Position numbers and translations under genes: made by a program
Part shown: positions 34,961 to 44,316 of the stretch, one piece after another
How the letters are laid out: each line of letters begins with the position of its first letter
Numbering within the stretch: position 1 is the stretch's first letter
DNA from: Geminicoccaceae bacterium
GTDB taxonomy: Bacteria > Pseudomonadota > Alphaproteobacteria > Geminicoccales > Geminicoccaceae
Direction of reading: 5' to 3'
Assembly: GCA_020638465.1 (NCBI GenBank)
Contig: JACKIM010000001.1
Location: forward strand, 682,001-746,000
Length of the DNA stretch: 64,000 bases
Notes under the pieces: model-generated
Told to the model about the DNA's origin: nothing
The model's database searches: none
Seen by the model: the letters and a program-made list of their open reading frames with translations, nothing else

Positions 34961-34990
34961 TTGACAATTGTTAGCAGGTTTTAACGTTAT
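34961..34990 (+). promoter_or_regulatory. Candidate promoter for the diguanylate cyclase
   Basis: Perfect -35 TTGACA at 34961-34966 directly after a run of eight T residues. The best -10 (CGTTAT, 34985-34990, 18-base spacing) matches only half of the consensus, so the assignment is tentative and an activator at the upstream palindrome would make sense. Confidence 0.35.
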
Positions 34991-35050
34991 CAATTGCGGG
35001 TTTGGGTGCATGTGGTAAAGATTCGCGTCGACATTCATGGGTTTTGAGTG

Positions 35051-35980
35051 ATGGCATTCTTGCGCCTTCAGCATGAAGCGCACAAAACCGGTACTTGGAG
35101 GAAATATTTGAGTGCGCAGGTCGACAGACTAGCCAGCGACGACCTGGCGGCTCTCCTCAATTCCGCAGCCACTGGCTTTGCCTTGCTCGACAGCAGTGGA
35201 AGAATTCTCTTTTTCAATCGTGCACTGGCCGACTGGATGGGTGGTGACGGACAGCGGTCGATCGATGATCTCGACATCGATGAACGGGCAAAACCCGAAA
35301 TTACCGCTGCCGCACGCCATAGCCGTCCCATGCACTTCGAAACCCGCATCCGCACTCCCAGCGGATACCTGCATGTGCTGGGTTCCGGTCGACCGGTAAC
35401 GCTCGGCACCACTGGCGAGGCCTACCTGCTGGAAATCGTCAATATCTCCACCATCAGCCGCCGTGAGCGCGACCTTCGACGGCTCGTCCTGCGCGACACG
35501 CTCACGGGCGTTGCCAGCCGACGTCATTTCCTCGATCTGGGAGAACAGGCTTTCGCCGACAGGAAGAGGTCGGGGAGTGCCCTTTCGGTCGGCATGCTTG
35601 ACATCGATCATTTCAAGCATGTCAATGACCTGTACGGCCATACCATGGGCGACATGGTGCTGTCGGTTGTTGCGGCCTGCTGTACCGAAGAGCTGCGCCG
35701 CCATGACGTCATTGGACGATTGGGCGGTGACGAATTCGGCCTCATCATGCCGTCCACCCCGCTCGACATCGCGGTCGGCGTTGCAGACCGGCTGCGTGCA
35801 CAGGTTATCGAAGCCATACGCGAGGAACCCGTGCACAAGGTGAATGTGACGGTCAGTATCGGCCTCACCCAGGCGAACACGAACGACGACAGCTTCGAGC
35901 AGTTGCTCAATCGTGCCGATCAAGCGCTCTACACTGCCAAGCGGAGTGGTCGCAATCGTACGGCTGCCATCGGCGAGTGA
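35051..35980 (+). CDS. PAS domain diguanylate cyclase
   Basis: It makes cyclic di-GMP, which drives biofilm and exopolysaccharide formation. The 309-residue soluble protein has a PAS sensor (about 30-135: LLNSAATGFALLDSSGRILF), a short linker helix, then the GGDEF domain (DTLTGVASRRHF to the end). The active-site motif GGDEF lies about residue 228 and is intact, so it should be active. An inhibitory I-site RRHD lies five residues before it. No EAL domain. Start ATG at 35051; GTG one codon earlier is possible. The upstream region is AT-rich with a large palindrome. Confidence 0.9.
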   Translation: MAFLRLQHEAHKTGTWRKYLSAQVDRLASDDLAALLNSAATGFALLDSSGRILFFNRALADWMGGDGQRSIDDLDIDERAKPEITAAARHSRPMHFETRIRTPSGYLHVLGSGRPVTLGTTGEAYLLEIVNISTISRRERDLRRLVLRDTLTGVASRRHFLDLGEQAFADRKRSGSALSVGMLDIDHFKHVNDLYGHTMGDMVLSVVAACCTEELRRHDVIGRLGGDEFGLIMPSTPLDIAVGVADRLRAQVIEAIREEPVHKVNVTVSIGLTQANTNDDSFEQLLNRADQALYTAKRSGRNRTAAIGE

Positions 35981-36129
35981 AAGTCATGCCTTAGGAATCT
36001 CCTGCAACCGGGCCGTATCCGCCTTTGCCCGGCGCTTGACAGGAAAACTGCCTTTGTTACCAAACGCGAAGAATGCAGCCAGGCTCCGAATTGTGGGACT
36101 GGTGTCACTACCGGTTCACCGGATCTGGA

Positions 36130-37092
36130 ATGGATATGGTCAAGGTTGCAGTATTTCCCGGACAGGGTTCGCAGACCGTCGGCATGGGCAAGGCCCTGTA
36201 TGACGAGGTTCCCGAAGCCCGGATGGTCTTCGAAACGGTTGATGAGGCTCTGGGTCAGAAACTCTCCCGGTTGATCTTCGAGGGACCAGTCGACGAGTTG
36301 ACGTTGACTGCCAACACCCAGCCGGCGCTGATGGCCATGTCCATGGCGACAGTGCGGGCGCTCGAAGCGCGTTCCGGATGCCCGATCAGTGACATGGTCT
36401 CTCATGTGGCCGGTCATTCTCTCGGCGAGTATTCGGCGCTGGCCGCGGTCGGAGCGCTCGACCTGAGCGATGCGGCACGGCTGTTGCGCATACGCGGTTC
36501 CGCCATGCAGGATGCCGTCCCGGTCGGCCAAGGTGCGATGGCCGCCATCCTCGGCCTCGCCATCGCCGATGTCGAAGCGGTGGCCCTGGAGGCTTCCACC
36601 GGAAGCGATGTGTGCGATGTCGCCAATGACAACAGCGACGGGCAGGTCGTGCTCAGCGGCAGCGCCGGCGCCGTGGAAAGGGCCTGCGCGCTGGCCAAGG
36701 AGCGCGGGGCCAGGAGAGCCATGATGCTGCAGGTGTCGGCACCCTTTCACAGCCGCCTGATGCAGCCTGCCGCAGACAGGTTGGCCGGTGCACTGGCCGA
36801 GGTCCCGTTCCGCAAGCCCGCGCGGCCGGTCATCGCCAATGTGCTTGCCACACCCAATGATGATGCAGGCGCGATCGCCGATCTGCTGGAGCGCCAGGTG
36901 ACCGCAAGGGTCAGGTGGCGTGAATCGATGGCATGGATGGCGGCCAACAATACCGGCTCACTGATCGAGATCGGTGCCGGCAAGGTTCTGACGGGTCTTG
37001 CGAAACGAGCTGTTCCCGGCGCTACCCTTGTCAATCTGTCGACACCCGCCGACATCGACTCCTATCTTGAAACGCTTGAGGGGAACGCCTGA
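36130..37092 (+). CDS. fabD: Malonyl-CoA:ACP transacylase
   Basis: It loads malonyl groups onto acyl carrier protein to start fatty acid elongation. 320 residues. Motifs are FPGQGSQ near residue 9, the nucleophile S97 in GHSLGE, and APFHSRLM with the catalytic His near 203. ATG at 36130 is chosen; another ATG at 36136 is in frame. First gene of a fatty acid synthesis cluster with fabG (start overlaps this stop by one base), acpP and fabF. Confidence 0.95.
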   Translation: MDMVKVAVFPGQGSQTVGMGKALYDEVPEARMVFETVDEALGQKLSRLIFEGPVDELTLTANTQPALMAMSMATVRALEARSGCPISDMVSHVAGHSLGEYSALAAVGALDLSDAARLLRIRGSAMQDAVPVGQGAMAAILGLAIADVEAVALEASTGSDVCDVANDNSDGQVVLSGSAGAVERACALAKERGARRAMMLQVSAPFHSRLMQPAADRLAGALAEVPFRKPARPVIANVLATPNDDAGAIADLLERQVTARVRWRESMAWMAANNTGSLIEIGAGKVLTGLAKRAVPGATLVNLSTPADIDSYLETLEGNA

Positions 37093-37826
37093 TGTTCGAT
37101 CTTTCGGGAAAGGTGGCGCTTGTCACCGGTGCCACAGGAGGTATCGGTGGGGCGATCGCCCGTTCCCTGCATGAACAGGGAGCTCATGTCGTCCTCGCCG
37201 GCCGGCGGGCCGAGGTGCTGGCGGAGATTGCCGGCGAACTCGGCGATCGCTGTTCCTTCATCTCCGGCGACATTACCGACGATGGTTTCATGAACGAGGC
37301 CGTGGCGGCTGCCGATGACGCTGGCGGGCTGGGTATCCTCGTCAACAATGCCGGCATCACCCGCGACCAACTCGCCATGAGGATGAAGGACGAGGACTGG
37401 CAGACCATCATCGACACCAATCTCTTCGCCGCGTTCCGCCTCAGCCGTGCGGCACTCAGAGGCATGATGAAGCGGCGCTTCGGCCGTATCGTCAACATTA
37501 CCTCGATCGTTGGCATCACGGGGAACCCGGGTCAGGCCAACTATGCCGCTGCCAAGGCCGGCCTCATCGGCATGAGCAAGTCCCTGGCCCAGGAAGTCGC
37601 TTCGCGAGGCATCACCGTCAACTGCGTGGCCCCGGGCTTCATCGAAACACCGATGACCGAGACCCTTGATGACAGGCAGAAGGAAAGCCTGACGGGCCGT
37701 ATACCCGCCGGCAGGCTCGGCAAGGGTAGCGACATAGCAGCCGCAGTGGTGTACCTCGCCAGTGATGAAAGTGCTTATGTCACAGGCCAGACACTGCACG
37801 TCAATGGCGGCATGGCCATGATATGA
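37092..37826 (+). CDS. fabG: 3-oxoacyl-ACP reductase
   Basis: It reduces 3-oxoacyl-ACP with NADPH in each elongation cycle. A 244-residue SDR with TGATGGIG (12-19), NNAG, S138, Y151 and K155 (YAAAK) all intact and the usual C-terminus GQTLHVNGGMAMI. GAGGGGAA is a good ribosome site, and the ATG overlaps the fabD stop (TGATG). Confidence 0.96.
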   Translation: MFDLSGKVALVTGATGGIGGAIARSLHEQGAHVVLAGRRAEVLAEIAGELGDRCSFISGDITDDGFMNEAVAAADDAGGLGILVNNAGITRDQLAMRMKDEDWQTIIDTNLFAAFRLSRAALRGMMKRRFGRIVNITSIVGITGNPGQANYAAAKAGLIGMSKSLAQEVASRGITVNCVAPGFIETPMTETLDDRQKESLTGRIPAGRLGKGSDIAAAVVYLASDESAYVTGQTLHVNGGMAMI

Positions 37827-38000
37827 TTGACAGTTGACCAGAGGGTAGTACAGCGCCTAGTCAAGCGCGCCGGCATTGTGTAGAAGCCACCCGTCTGCGG
37901 GCTATCGCCACAACCGGTCGCAAGTCCGTTGGCTTGGGCCAGACTCAGTCAAGAAAAGAGCTCGAGACGGTTCGGGTCTCGACATCGGAGAAAGTGTGAA

Positions 38001-38237
38001 ATGAGTGACATCGCCGATCGTGTAAAGAAGATCGTCGTCGAGCATCTCGGTGTGGACGAGGCCAAGGTCAAGGAGGACTCGAGCTTCGTTGATGACCTCG
38101 GTGCGGACAGCCTCGACACCGTCGAGCTGGTGATGGCGTTCGAAGAGGAGTTCGGTGTAGAAATTCCCGATGACGCGGCCGAAAAGATCGCCACGGTCAA
38201 TGATGCGATCAACTACATTCAGGCCAACGCCGGTTAA
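38001..38237 (+). CDS. acpP: Acyl carrier protein
   Basis: A 78-residue acidic carrier protein. S37 in GADSLDTVELVMAF is the phosphopantetheine attachment site. Length and sequence are as expected for the fatty acid ACP. GGAGAA precedes the ATG. It lies 174 bases after fabG, a gap that probably holds its own promoter, and is followed by fabF after 142 bases. Confidence 0.97.
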   Translation: MSDIADRVKKIVVEHLGVDEAKVKEDSSFVDDLGADSLDTVELVMAFEEEFGVEIPDDAAEKIATVNDAINYIQANAG

Positions 38238-38379
38238 TTGAAGGTCAGCCAGGAACCTGCCCATCACGACCCGCGTTCGCCTTCGACAAGTGTCGTGTCC
38301 TACAGGCGGATCGAAATGACGGATCTGACGGGCGGGAGACCCGTGTAGTTCGTTTGAGTGCGAGGGGGGATTGCAAGGT

Positions 38380-39651
38380 ATGTCTGGATCGCGTCGCGTC
38401 GTGGTGACCGGGATCGGTCTTGTCACCCCCCTTGGTGCCAATGTGGATGACACCTGGTCACGCCTGATCGAAGGCCGGTCGGGCATAGGGTCGATCGAAC
38501 GGTTTGACGTTTCGGACCTTCCCGCCCGCATCGGGGGTATGCTGCCCGAGGGAGAAGGGGGCTTTGTTGCCACCGACTACGTCGAGGCCAAAGATATCAA
38601 GAAGAACGACCTGTTCATCATCTATGGCATCGCGGCGGCAACCCAGGCCATTCGCGACTCGGGTATCAGCCTGGAGACCGAAGAGCAGAAGCAGCGTGCC
38701 GGGGTGATGATCGGTGCGGGAATTGGCGGCTTGCAAACAATCGCTGAAACGACACTCGTTCTCGAATCGAAAGGCCCGCGCCGAGTCAGCCCGTTCTTCA
38801 TCCCTGCCGCCCTCATCAATCTTTGTTCCGGTCAGGTATCAATCCGTCACGGCCTCAAGGGGCCCAACCACAGCGCAGTCACGGCCTGTTCGACCGGTGC
38901 CCATGCGATCGGAGACGCGGCCCGCCTGATAGCGCTCGATGATGCCGACATCATGGTGGCCGGCGGCACGGAAGCGGCCATCTGCCGATTGGGTCTCGCC
39001 GGTTTCGCCGCAGCTCGTGCCCTGTCCACCAGCTATAACGATACCCCTGAAAGAGCTTCGCGACCATGGGACAAGGGGCGAGACGGCTTCGTCATGGGCG
39101 AAGGCGCAGGCGTCGTCGTACTCGAGGAGCTTGAGCATGCACGGCGCCGTGGTGCGACAATCTACGCCGAGGTGAAGGGTTATGGACTGTCGGGCGATGC
39201 CTATCACATAACGTCGCCTGCCCCCGAACATGACGGCGCTTTCCGTTCCATGAAGGCCGCGATCAAGCGTTCGGGCCTCGGCACGGCGGACATTGATTAC
39301 GTCAATGCCCATGGCACCAGCACACCGGCAGGCGATGAGCTGGAATTTGGAGCCGTTGCCCGGCTGTTTGGCGATGACAAGGGCGGATTGTCGATGTCAT
39401 CCACCAAATCGGCCATCGGCCACCTTCTCGGTGCCGCCGGCAGTGTCGAGTCGATCTTCTGCATCCTCGCCATGCGCGATCAGGTCGTACCGCCAACGCT
39501 CAACCTCGACAATCCCGCTGACGATTGCACAGGTATCGATCTCGTCCCGCACGAGGCACGTCGCCGGGAGGTCAAGGCCTGCCTGACGAATTCCTTCGGC
39601 TTTGGTGGCACCAATGCCTCACTGGTCCTCACCCATCCCGATCTGATCTGA
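38380..39651 (+). CDS. fabF: 3-oxoacyl-ACP synthase II
   Basis: A condensing enzyme of fatty acid synthesis with 423 residues. The Cys-His-His triad is visible: C170 in AVTACSTGAHAIG, then NAHGTSTPAGD, then KSAIGHLLGAAGS. The Gly-rich end FGFGGTNASLVL is typical. ATG at 38380 follows GAGGGGGGA; a TTG nine bases earlier is in frame. It ends four bases before mltG. Confidence 0.96.
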   Translation: MSGSRRVVVTGIGLVTPLGANVDDTWSRLIEGRSGIGSIERFDVSDLPARIGGMLPEGEGGFVATDYVEAKDIKKNDLFIIYGIAAATQAIRDSGISLETEEQKQRAGVMIGAGIGGLQTIAETTLVLESKGPRRVSPFFIPAALINLCSGQVSIRHGLKGPNHSAVTACSTGAHAIGDAARLIALDDADIMVAGGTEAAICRLGLAGFAAARALSTSYNDTPERASRPWDKGRDGFVMGEGAGVVVLEELEHARRRGATIYAEVKGYGLSGDAYHITSPAPEHDGAFRSMKAAIKRSGLGTADIDYVNAHGTSTPAGDELEFGAVARLFGDDKGGLSMSSTKSAIGHLLGAAGSVESIFCILAMRDQVVPPTLNLDNPADDCTGIDLVPHEARRREVKACLTNSFGFGGTNASLVLTHPDLI

Positions 39652-39655
39652 TCCG

Positions 39656-40648
39656 GTGGGCCGCTTCCTCGTCAAGACTGTCTCAATTCTCCTCGTCATC
39701 GGAGCAGCGGCGGCAGCAGGAGGCTGGTGGTATCTCGACCGCTTTCTCCACACGCCGTCCTCGCAGTCGGAGGAGCGCGTCGTGTTGCTGGAACCTGGAA
39801 GCAGCGTCGCACAGATTGCCCGCCAGCTTGCCGATGCCGGCGTCGTCGGAGATCCATTGCTGTTCCGCATTGGCGCACGACTGTCCGGACGGGATCGCGC
39901 GCTCAAGGCGGGCGAGCTTGTCTTTCCACCGGGGCTGACACCCATGCAGGTTCTCGATGTACTTGAGGAAGGCAAGTCGGTTCAGTACCGCATCGTCGTG
40001 CCGGAGGGATTGACCAGCTTCGAAGTCATGGAAATTGTCCGCAATGACGAGACATTGGTGGGCGACATGCCGGCGGAAATACCAGCAGAAGGGGCATTGC
40101 TGCCGGAAACCTACTTCTTCAATCGCGGCGAGACCCGTGAGTCGGCGATCAATCGCATGAAGGAAGCCATGACGGAGGCAATGGACAAGGCCTGGGCGAA
40201 TCGTGCCGCGGACCTGCCGGTATCGACACCTCAAGAGGCTCTCATTCTGGCATCGATCATCGAAAAGGAAACGTCAGTTCCCGAAGAATACGGTCAGGTT
40301 TCAAGCGTCTTCGTCAACCGTCTCAGAAAGGGCATGATGCTGCAGACCGATCCGACCGTCATCTACGCACTGACGAACGGCAAGGGACCGCTCGGGCGTG
40401 CCCTGCTGCGCAAGGATCTCGATGTTGACAGCCCATACAATACCTACCGTGTCACAGGTCTCCCACCGGGTCCCATCGCCAATCCCGGCCGTCGGGCCAT
40501 TGAGGCCGCAGTGAACCCCGCCGACACACCGTATTTTTACTTCGTGGCCGATGGTTCCGGCGGACATGCCTTCGCGCGAACGCTTGACGAACATAACCGC
40601 AACGTCGCCAATTGGCGAAAGCTCAACAGCGAAAAGAAGAAGAACTGA
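39656..40648 (+). CDS. mltG: Endolytic murein transglycosylase MltG
   Basis: It cuts nascent glycan strands and so ends peptidoglycan polymerisation. The 330-residue protein has one N-terminal membrane helix (6-27), a LysM-like region and the YceG catalytic domain. The catalytic Glu is E203 in ASIIEKET, followed by VFVNRLRKGMMLQTDPTVIYAL and the conserved end YFYFVADGSGGHAF. GTG start at 39656. The fabF-mltG order is common in alphaproteobacteria. Confidence 0.94.
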   Translation: MGRFLVKTVSILLVIGAAAAAGGWWYLDRFLHTPSSQSEERVVLLEPGSSVAQIARQLADAGVVGDPLLFRIGARLSGRDRALKAGELVFPPGLTPMQVLDVLEEGKSVQYRIVVPEGLTSFEVMEIVRNDETLVGDMPAEIPAEGALLPETYFFNRGETRESAINRMKEAMTEAMDKAWANRAADLPVSTPQEALILASIIEKETSVPEEYGQVSSVFVNRLRKGMMLQTDPTVIYALTNGKGPLGRALLRKDLDVDSPYNTYRVTGLPPGPIANPGRRAIEAAVNPADTPYFYFVADGSGGHAFARTLDEHNRNVANWRKLNSEKKKN

Positions 40649-40662
40649 ACTGACCGGTCTTT

Positions 40663-40676
40663 AAGCGGGTCCGCTT
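40663..40676. terminator. Short hairpin in the convergent mltG/SDR gap
   Basis: AAGCGG (40663-40668) and CCGCTT (40671-40676) form a six-base stem with a two-base centre in the 29-base gap between two convergent genes. T-runs on either side are weak, so it may only be a pause site. Confidence 0.3.
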
Positions 40677-40677
40677 C

Positions 40678-41433
40678 TCATTCCTTATAAGATCGCTTGC
40701 CAGCGGAGCGGGCGAGGATACTGGCTGACCACCCGGCGGGCAGAAATTCCAGCAATCGCACGGTCGCGTAGACCGGCCACGGGAAGGCAATCCTCGACTT
40801 GCGCTTCCTGATGCCCGCGAGAAGCCGGCGCGCGCCTTCCTCCGCCGAGACCATGAATGGCATGGGAAAATCGTTCGCATCGGTGAGCGGTGTCTTCATG
40901 AAACCGGGACAGAGGACGCTCACGGCAACACCCCTTGCGCGCAGACGCGCATCCAGCGCCTCGCCATAGCTGCGCACCGCGGCCTTGCTGGCGCAATAGA
41001 GAGGCGCATTGGGGAATGACTTGAAGCCGGCAAGCGAACTCATCATTGCGATCTGTCCCTCTCCGCGCGCAATCATTGGCTCGATCAACGGCTCCACTGT
41101 ATTCAACATGCCTGAAATGTTGATTCCGATGATCGCGCGCGCATCTCCGTCGGTCCCGCCCGAGACCCCCGCATTGGCAATGAGCAGGTCGACCGGCTGG
41201 CGCCCATGGGCTTCAAGCATCGCCTTGCCCATTCCTGCACGATCCCGCACATCGACAGCGATCAGATCGACTTTGGCCCCCCTTCCCCGGCATGCGAAGG
41301 CAACTTCGCCCAGTCGTCCTTCGTCCCGCCCTGCCAGCGAGAGACGGACATCGCGAGCAGAAAGCTGAATGGCCATGGCCCGGCCGACTCCGCTGCTTGC
41401 ACCGGTGATGACGGCATGTCGCGGAGGCCACAT
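40678..41433 (-). CDS. SDR family short-chain dehydrogenase
   Basis: A 251-residue classical SDR. TGASSGVG occurs near the N-terminus. The segment NAGVSGG, catalytic Ser in MSSLAGFKSFPNAPLYCASK with the YCASK tetrad, and the end RSAGKRSYKE are consistent with this family. An extra basic C-terminus occurs in the YqjQ-like subgroup. I prefer ATG at 41433 because GGAGC lies about nine bases upstream; ATG at 41460 is also in frame. It converges with mltG. Substrate unknown. Confidence 0.83.
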   Translation of the reverse strand: MWPPRHAVITGASSGVGRAMAIQLSARDVRLSLAGRDEGRLGEVAFACRGRGAKVDLIAVDVRDRAGMGKAMLEAHGRQPVDLLIANAGVSGGTDGDARAIIGINISGMLNTVEPLIEPMIARGEGQIAMMSSLAGFKSFPNAPLYCASKAAVRSYGEALDARLRARGVAVSVLCPGFMKTPLTDANDFPMPFMVSAEEGARRLLAGIRKRKSRIAFPWPVYATVRLLEFLPAGWSASILARSAGKRSYKE

Positions 41434-41533
41434 CGAAGGTGCTCCATCGGTCAGATCCATGCGGGTTATTGTTTTCAACTTAACCCCTCCTGCTTTATAG
41501 AACCAGTCGGATAAACAAGAGGTTGGTAGACGT

Positions 41534-42199
41534 ATGAGCCTCGTGGCGCTGGACAAGCTGATCCCCGGTCGCCGACGCGGCCTCATGCTGGTGATGTCGT
41601 CGCCCTCGGGTGCGGGCAAGACCTCGATCAGCCGTGCGCTGCTGGACCAGGAGCCTGAACTGGCGCTGTCCATCTCGGTGACGACGCGGGCCCAACGGCC
41701 AGGTGAGGTGGACGGCCGGGATTACCATTTCATCGGTCATGATGCCTTCGACCAGATGGTGGCCGAGGACAGGCTTCTCGAACACGCGCGGGTCTACAAC
41801 AACGCCTATGGTACACCACGCGAACCGGTATTCGATGCCATGCACAGTGGCAAGGATGTCCTGTTCGACATCGACTGGCAGGGCGCGCAGCAGATGCGCG
41901 AAGCCGCCGGCGTCGACATGGTGGGAATCTTCATTCTTCCGCCGTCCACCGAAGAACTGGCAAGACGCCTGCACAGTCGTGCACAGGACAGCGAGGACGT
42001 CGTACGCTACAGGCTGGCCCAGATCGCCAATGACGTCACACACTGGCCGGAATATGACTATGTCCTGATCAACAATGATCTGGAAGAAAGTGTGCGTACG
42101 GTACGCGCCATCCTCACGGCAGAACGGGTGCGACGCAAGCGCCAGCCCGCCCTGACGGAATTCGTCGCCCAGTTCAGGGTGCCGCCCGTCGAAGGGTGA
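41534..42199 (+). CDS. gmk: Guanylate kinase
   Basis: It phosphorylates GMP to GDP. 221 residues, normal length. The P-loop is SSPSGAGKTS (22-31) with K29, then SVTTRAQRPGEVDGRDYHF for GMP binding and DVLFDIDWQGAQQM. The 3' end overlaps the end of rsmA on the opposite strand by 26 bases. Confidence 0.96.
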   Translation: MSLVALDKLIPGRRRGLMLVMSSPSGAGKTSISRALLDQEPELALSISVTTRAQRPGEVDGRDYHFIGHDAFDQMVAEDRLLEHARVYNNAYGTPREPVFDAMHSGKDVLFDIDWQGAQQMREAAGVDMVGIFILPPSTEELARRLHSRAQDSEDVVRYRLAQIANDVTHWPEYDYVLINNDLEESVRTVRAILTAERVRRKRQPALTEFVAQFRVPPVEG

Positions 42200-43037
42200 C
42201 GAGCTGTCTGGCGAGGTCACCGAACGTATCGACATCCAGTTCCTCAGCTCGAGAGGTGGCATCGACGCCGCTTCCTTCCAGCAAGGCATCCACCTTGACC
42301 CCAAGCGGCTTGAGGCTTGACCGCAGCATCTTGCGCCGCTGCTGGAAGGCCGCTCCCGTCAGCTGTTCGAGCGCCGACATGAGTTTTTCCGACGGTCGGG
42401 GGTCGCGCGGCCGCAGGGCGACAAGGGCCGAGCGCACCTTGGGCGGCGGGTGGAAGGCACCGGCCGGAAGATCCATCACCCGTTCGACCCCACATACGGT
42501 CTGCGCCAGGATCGACAGCCTGCCATAGGCGGAACTGCGCGGCGCGGCACACAGGCGATCAACGACCTCGCGCTGGAACATCAGTCGCATGTCAATGATC
42601 CCGCGAGCACGCCGCAACCAGCGAACGAGCAGTTCATTGCCAACATTGTAGGGCAGGTTGGCCACGATGAGATACGATTTGCCGTCCATGATGACATCGG
42701 CATCAATGTCCAGCGCATCCGCTTCAAGCAACTTCAGACGACTATTTGCCGCGTCAACCAGCTGTTGCAGGGCCTGCACACAACGTCCATCGCGCTCGAC
42801 TGCCGTCACTCGCGCGCCTTCGGCCAGGAGCGCGCGTGTCAGCCCTCCCGGCCCCGGCCCGATCTCCAGAACGTTGCAGTCACGCAAATTTCCTGCACTG
42901 CGGGCAATGGCCCGCAGAATGGCCGGATCAAGCAGGAAATGCTGGCCAAGACGCTTGTCGGCATCAAGGCCATGCGCACGGATCGTATCCTTGAGCCGTG
43001 GCAGCCCCGAAAGATCGGGCGGATCAGAATCCGACAC
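42174..43037 (-). CDS. rsmA: 16S rRNA A1518/A1519 dimethyltransferase
   Basis: It dimethylates two adenines near the 3' end of 16S rRNA. 287 residues. KRLGQHFLLD (28-37), VLEIGPGPGGLT (56-67) and the catalytic ANLPYN motif are present. GTG at 43037 gives a normal N-terminus and overlaps the surA end by 14 bases; a longer frame through surA is not credible. pdxA, usually between surA and rsmA, is absent. It overlaps gmk tail to tail. Confidence 0.93.
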   Translation of the reverse strand: MSDSDPPDLSGLPRLKDTIRAHGLDADKRLGQHFLLDPAILRAIARSAGNLRDCNVLEIGPGPGGLTRALLAEGARVTAVERDGRCVQALQQLVDAANSRLKLLEADALDIDADVIMDGKSYLIVANLPYNVGNELLVRWLRRARGIIDMRLMFQREVVDRLCAAPRSSAYGRLSILAQTVCGVERVMDLPAGAFHPPPKVRSALVALRPRDPRPSEKLMSALEQLTGAAFQQRRKMLRSSLKPLGVKVDALLEGSGVDATSRAEELDVDTFGDLARQLVTLRRAAP

Positions 43038-44307
43038 GGATGTCGATGAACGCGTCCTTGCGAAGGTCGCGAAGATAACGATTGGCCAGCCGCTGCACCT
43101 GGGCATTTTCGAGCTTGCTGCGCATCTGACCCCGGCGGGTCGCGTCGTCCTTCCTGTCACCGCCGACAGCACAGACCATCAACAGGTGAAGACCTGCACC
43201 CGAGCGGACAGGCTGACTGATCTGCTCCACCGGCAATCCCTCGATGATTCCCGCCAGATCGGGCGGCAGGTCACGCGGATTCATCCATCCCAGATCGCCT
43301 GACCCCGGCGTCCCCATCTGCTCCGCGATCCTGATCACATCGTCACAGGTGTTGAGCCTCGACCGAAGAGCCTGCGCCTGATTGCGAGCAACCTCGATCG
43401 CATCCTCGCCGACATTGTCATCCAGCGGAAAGAAAATCTGTGCAATCTTGCGGGACTGCGGATCACCCGATTGCGATGTACCGGCGCGGCGATCGCGCAT
43501 GAGGAAAAGATGGACACCGGTTGGAGAAACCACCGGCTCGGAGAGCTGTCCCGGCTGGAGCCGGGCCACTGCCGGGCGAAGGCCGCCAGGTAGCGAGGAC
43601 AATCGCACCCATCCGAGATCACCACCCTTGTCAGCCGTTTCGCCAACGGACACGGTCCTGGCGAGCGACGTGAAGTCAGCTCCCTCGCGGATGGCCTTGC
43701 GCAGATCGGTCGCATCGACCATCGCCTGATCGAGCGCACTCGGCTCGTAAACGGGCAACACGATTTCCGACAGCAGAAGTTCCGGCTCGCCGTCGGCCTT
43801 TTCGGCATCGAGAGCAAGATCGACCTGCCGGTCGCTCACCACGGCACGCGAGGCAATCCGCTGACGGATGATCTTCACCCAGGAGAGTTCCGCCTTGACC
43901 TGATTGCGCAGGGCTTCTGGCTCAATTCCCTGACCGGACAAATTATCTGTCAACTGGACCGCCGTCAGCCCATTGGATTGGGCAAGGCGATCGATAGCGG
44001 CCGAAACCTCTCCTTCACCGGCAACGGCATTCAACCGTGCCGCTTCCTGCATCTCGATACGGTCATCGACCATGCGACGAAGCACCTGCGGTGCAATACG
44101 CCGACGCACATCGGCCGTATCGGGCAGACCGCTGAAAAGAATGGCGAGCTTGACCCGGGAGGTAAGATCCTGAATCGAGATGATGTCATTGTTGACCACT
44201 GCCGCAATTCGCTGGCCCGTCTGGGCATATGCGGCCGGAATCAGCATCAACGGCAACATCAATGCCGCAATGAATGTCACGAGCCGAGAGGATAAACGCA
44301 GGTTCAT
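43024..44307 (-). CDS. surA: SurA periplasmic chaperone/peptidyl-prolyl isomerase
   Basis: It escorts outer-membrane proteins to the Bam complex. The 427 residues include a signal peptide (LPLMLIPAAYAQT), an N-terminal SurA core (QRIAAVVNNDIISIQDL) and two parvulin domains. These run from LSEIVLPVY (about 180-285, GGDLGWVRLSSLPGGL) and from IAQIFFPL (about 300-395, GSGDLGWMNPRDLPPDL). Second of an lptD-surA-rsmA run; surA begins about ten bases after lptD. ATG at 44307 or 44310. Confidence 0.93.
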   Translation of the reverse strand: MNLRLSSRLVTFIAALMLPLMLIPAAYAQTGQRIAAVVNNDIISIQDLTSRVKLAILFSGLPDTADVRRRIAPQVLRRMVDDRIEMQEAARLNAVAGEGEVSAAIDRLAQSNGLTAVQLTDNLSGQGIEPEALRNQVKAELSWVKIIRQRIASRAVVSDRQVDLALDAEKADGEPELLLSEIVLPVYEPSALDQAMVDATDLRKAIREGADFTSLARTVSVGETADKGGDLGWVRLSSLPGGLRPAVARLQPGQLSEPVVSPTGVHLFLMRDRRAGTSQSGDPQSRKIAQIFFPLDDNVGEDAIEVARNQAQALRSRLNTCDDVIRIAEQMGTPGSGDLGWMNPRDLPPDLAGIIEGLPVEQISQPVRSGAGLHLLMVCAVGGDRKDDATRRGQMRSKLENAQVQRLANRYLRDLRKDAFIDIRVGF

Positions 44308-44316
44308 CATCAGATC

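Larger units (their letters stand above)
34744..35050. other. AT-rich gap upstream of the diguanylate cyclase
   Basis: 307 bases without a supported gene, and the most AT-rich stretch of the window next to 29560-29759. It holds a 27-base near-perfect palindrome at 34882-34908 and a TTGACA box at 34961, listed separately. The strand switch from tRNA-Leu to the plus-strand gene lies here. Confidence 0.5.
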
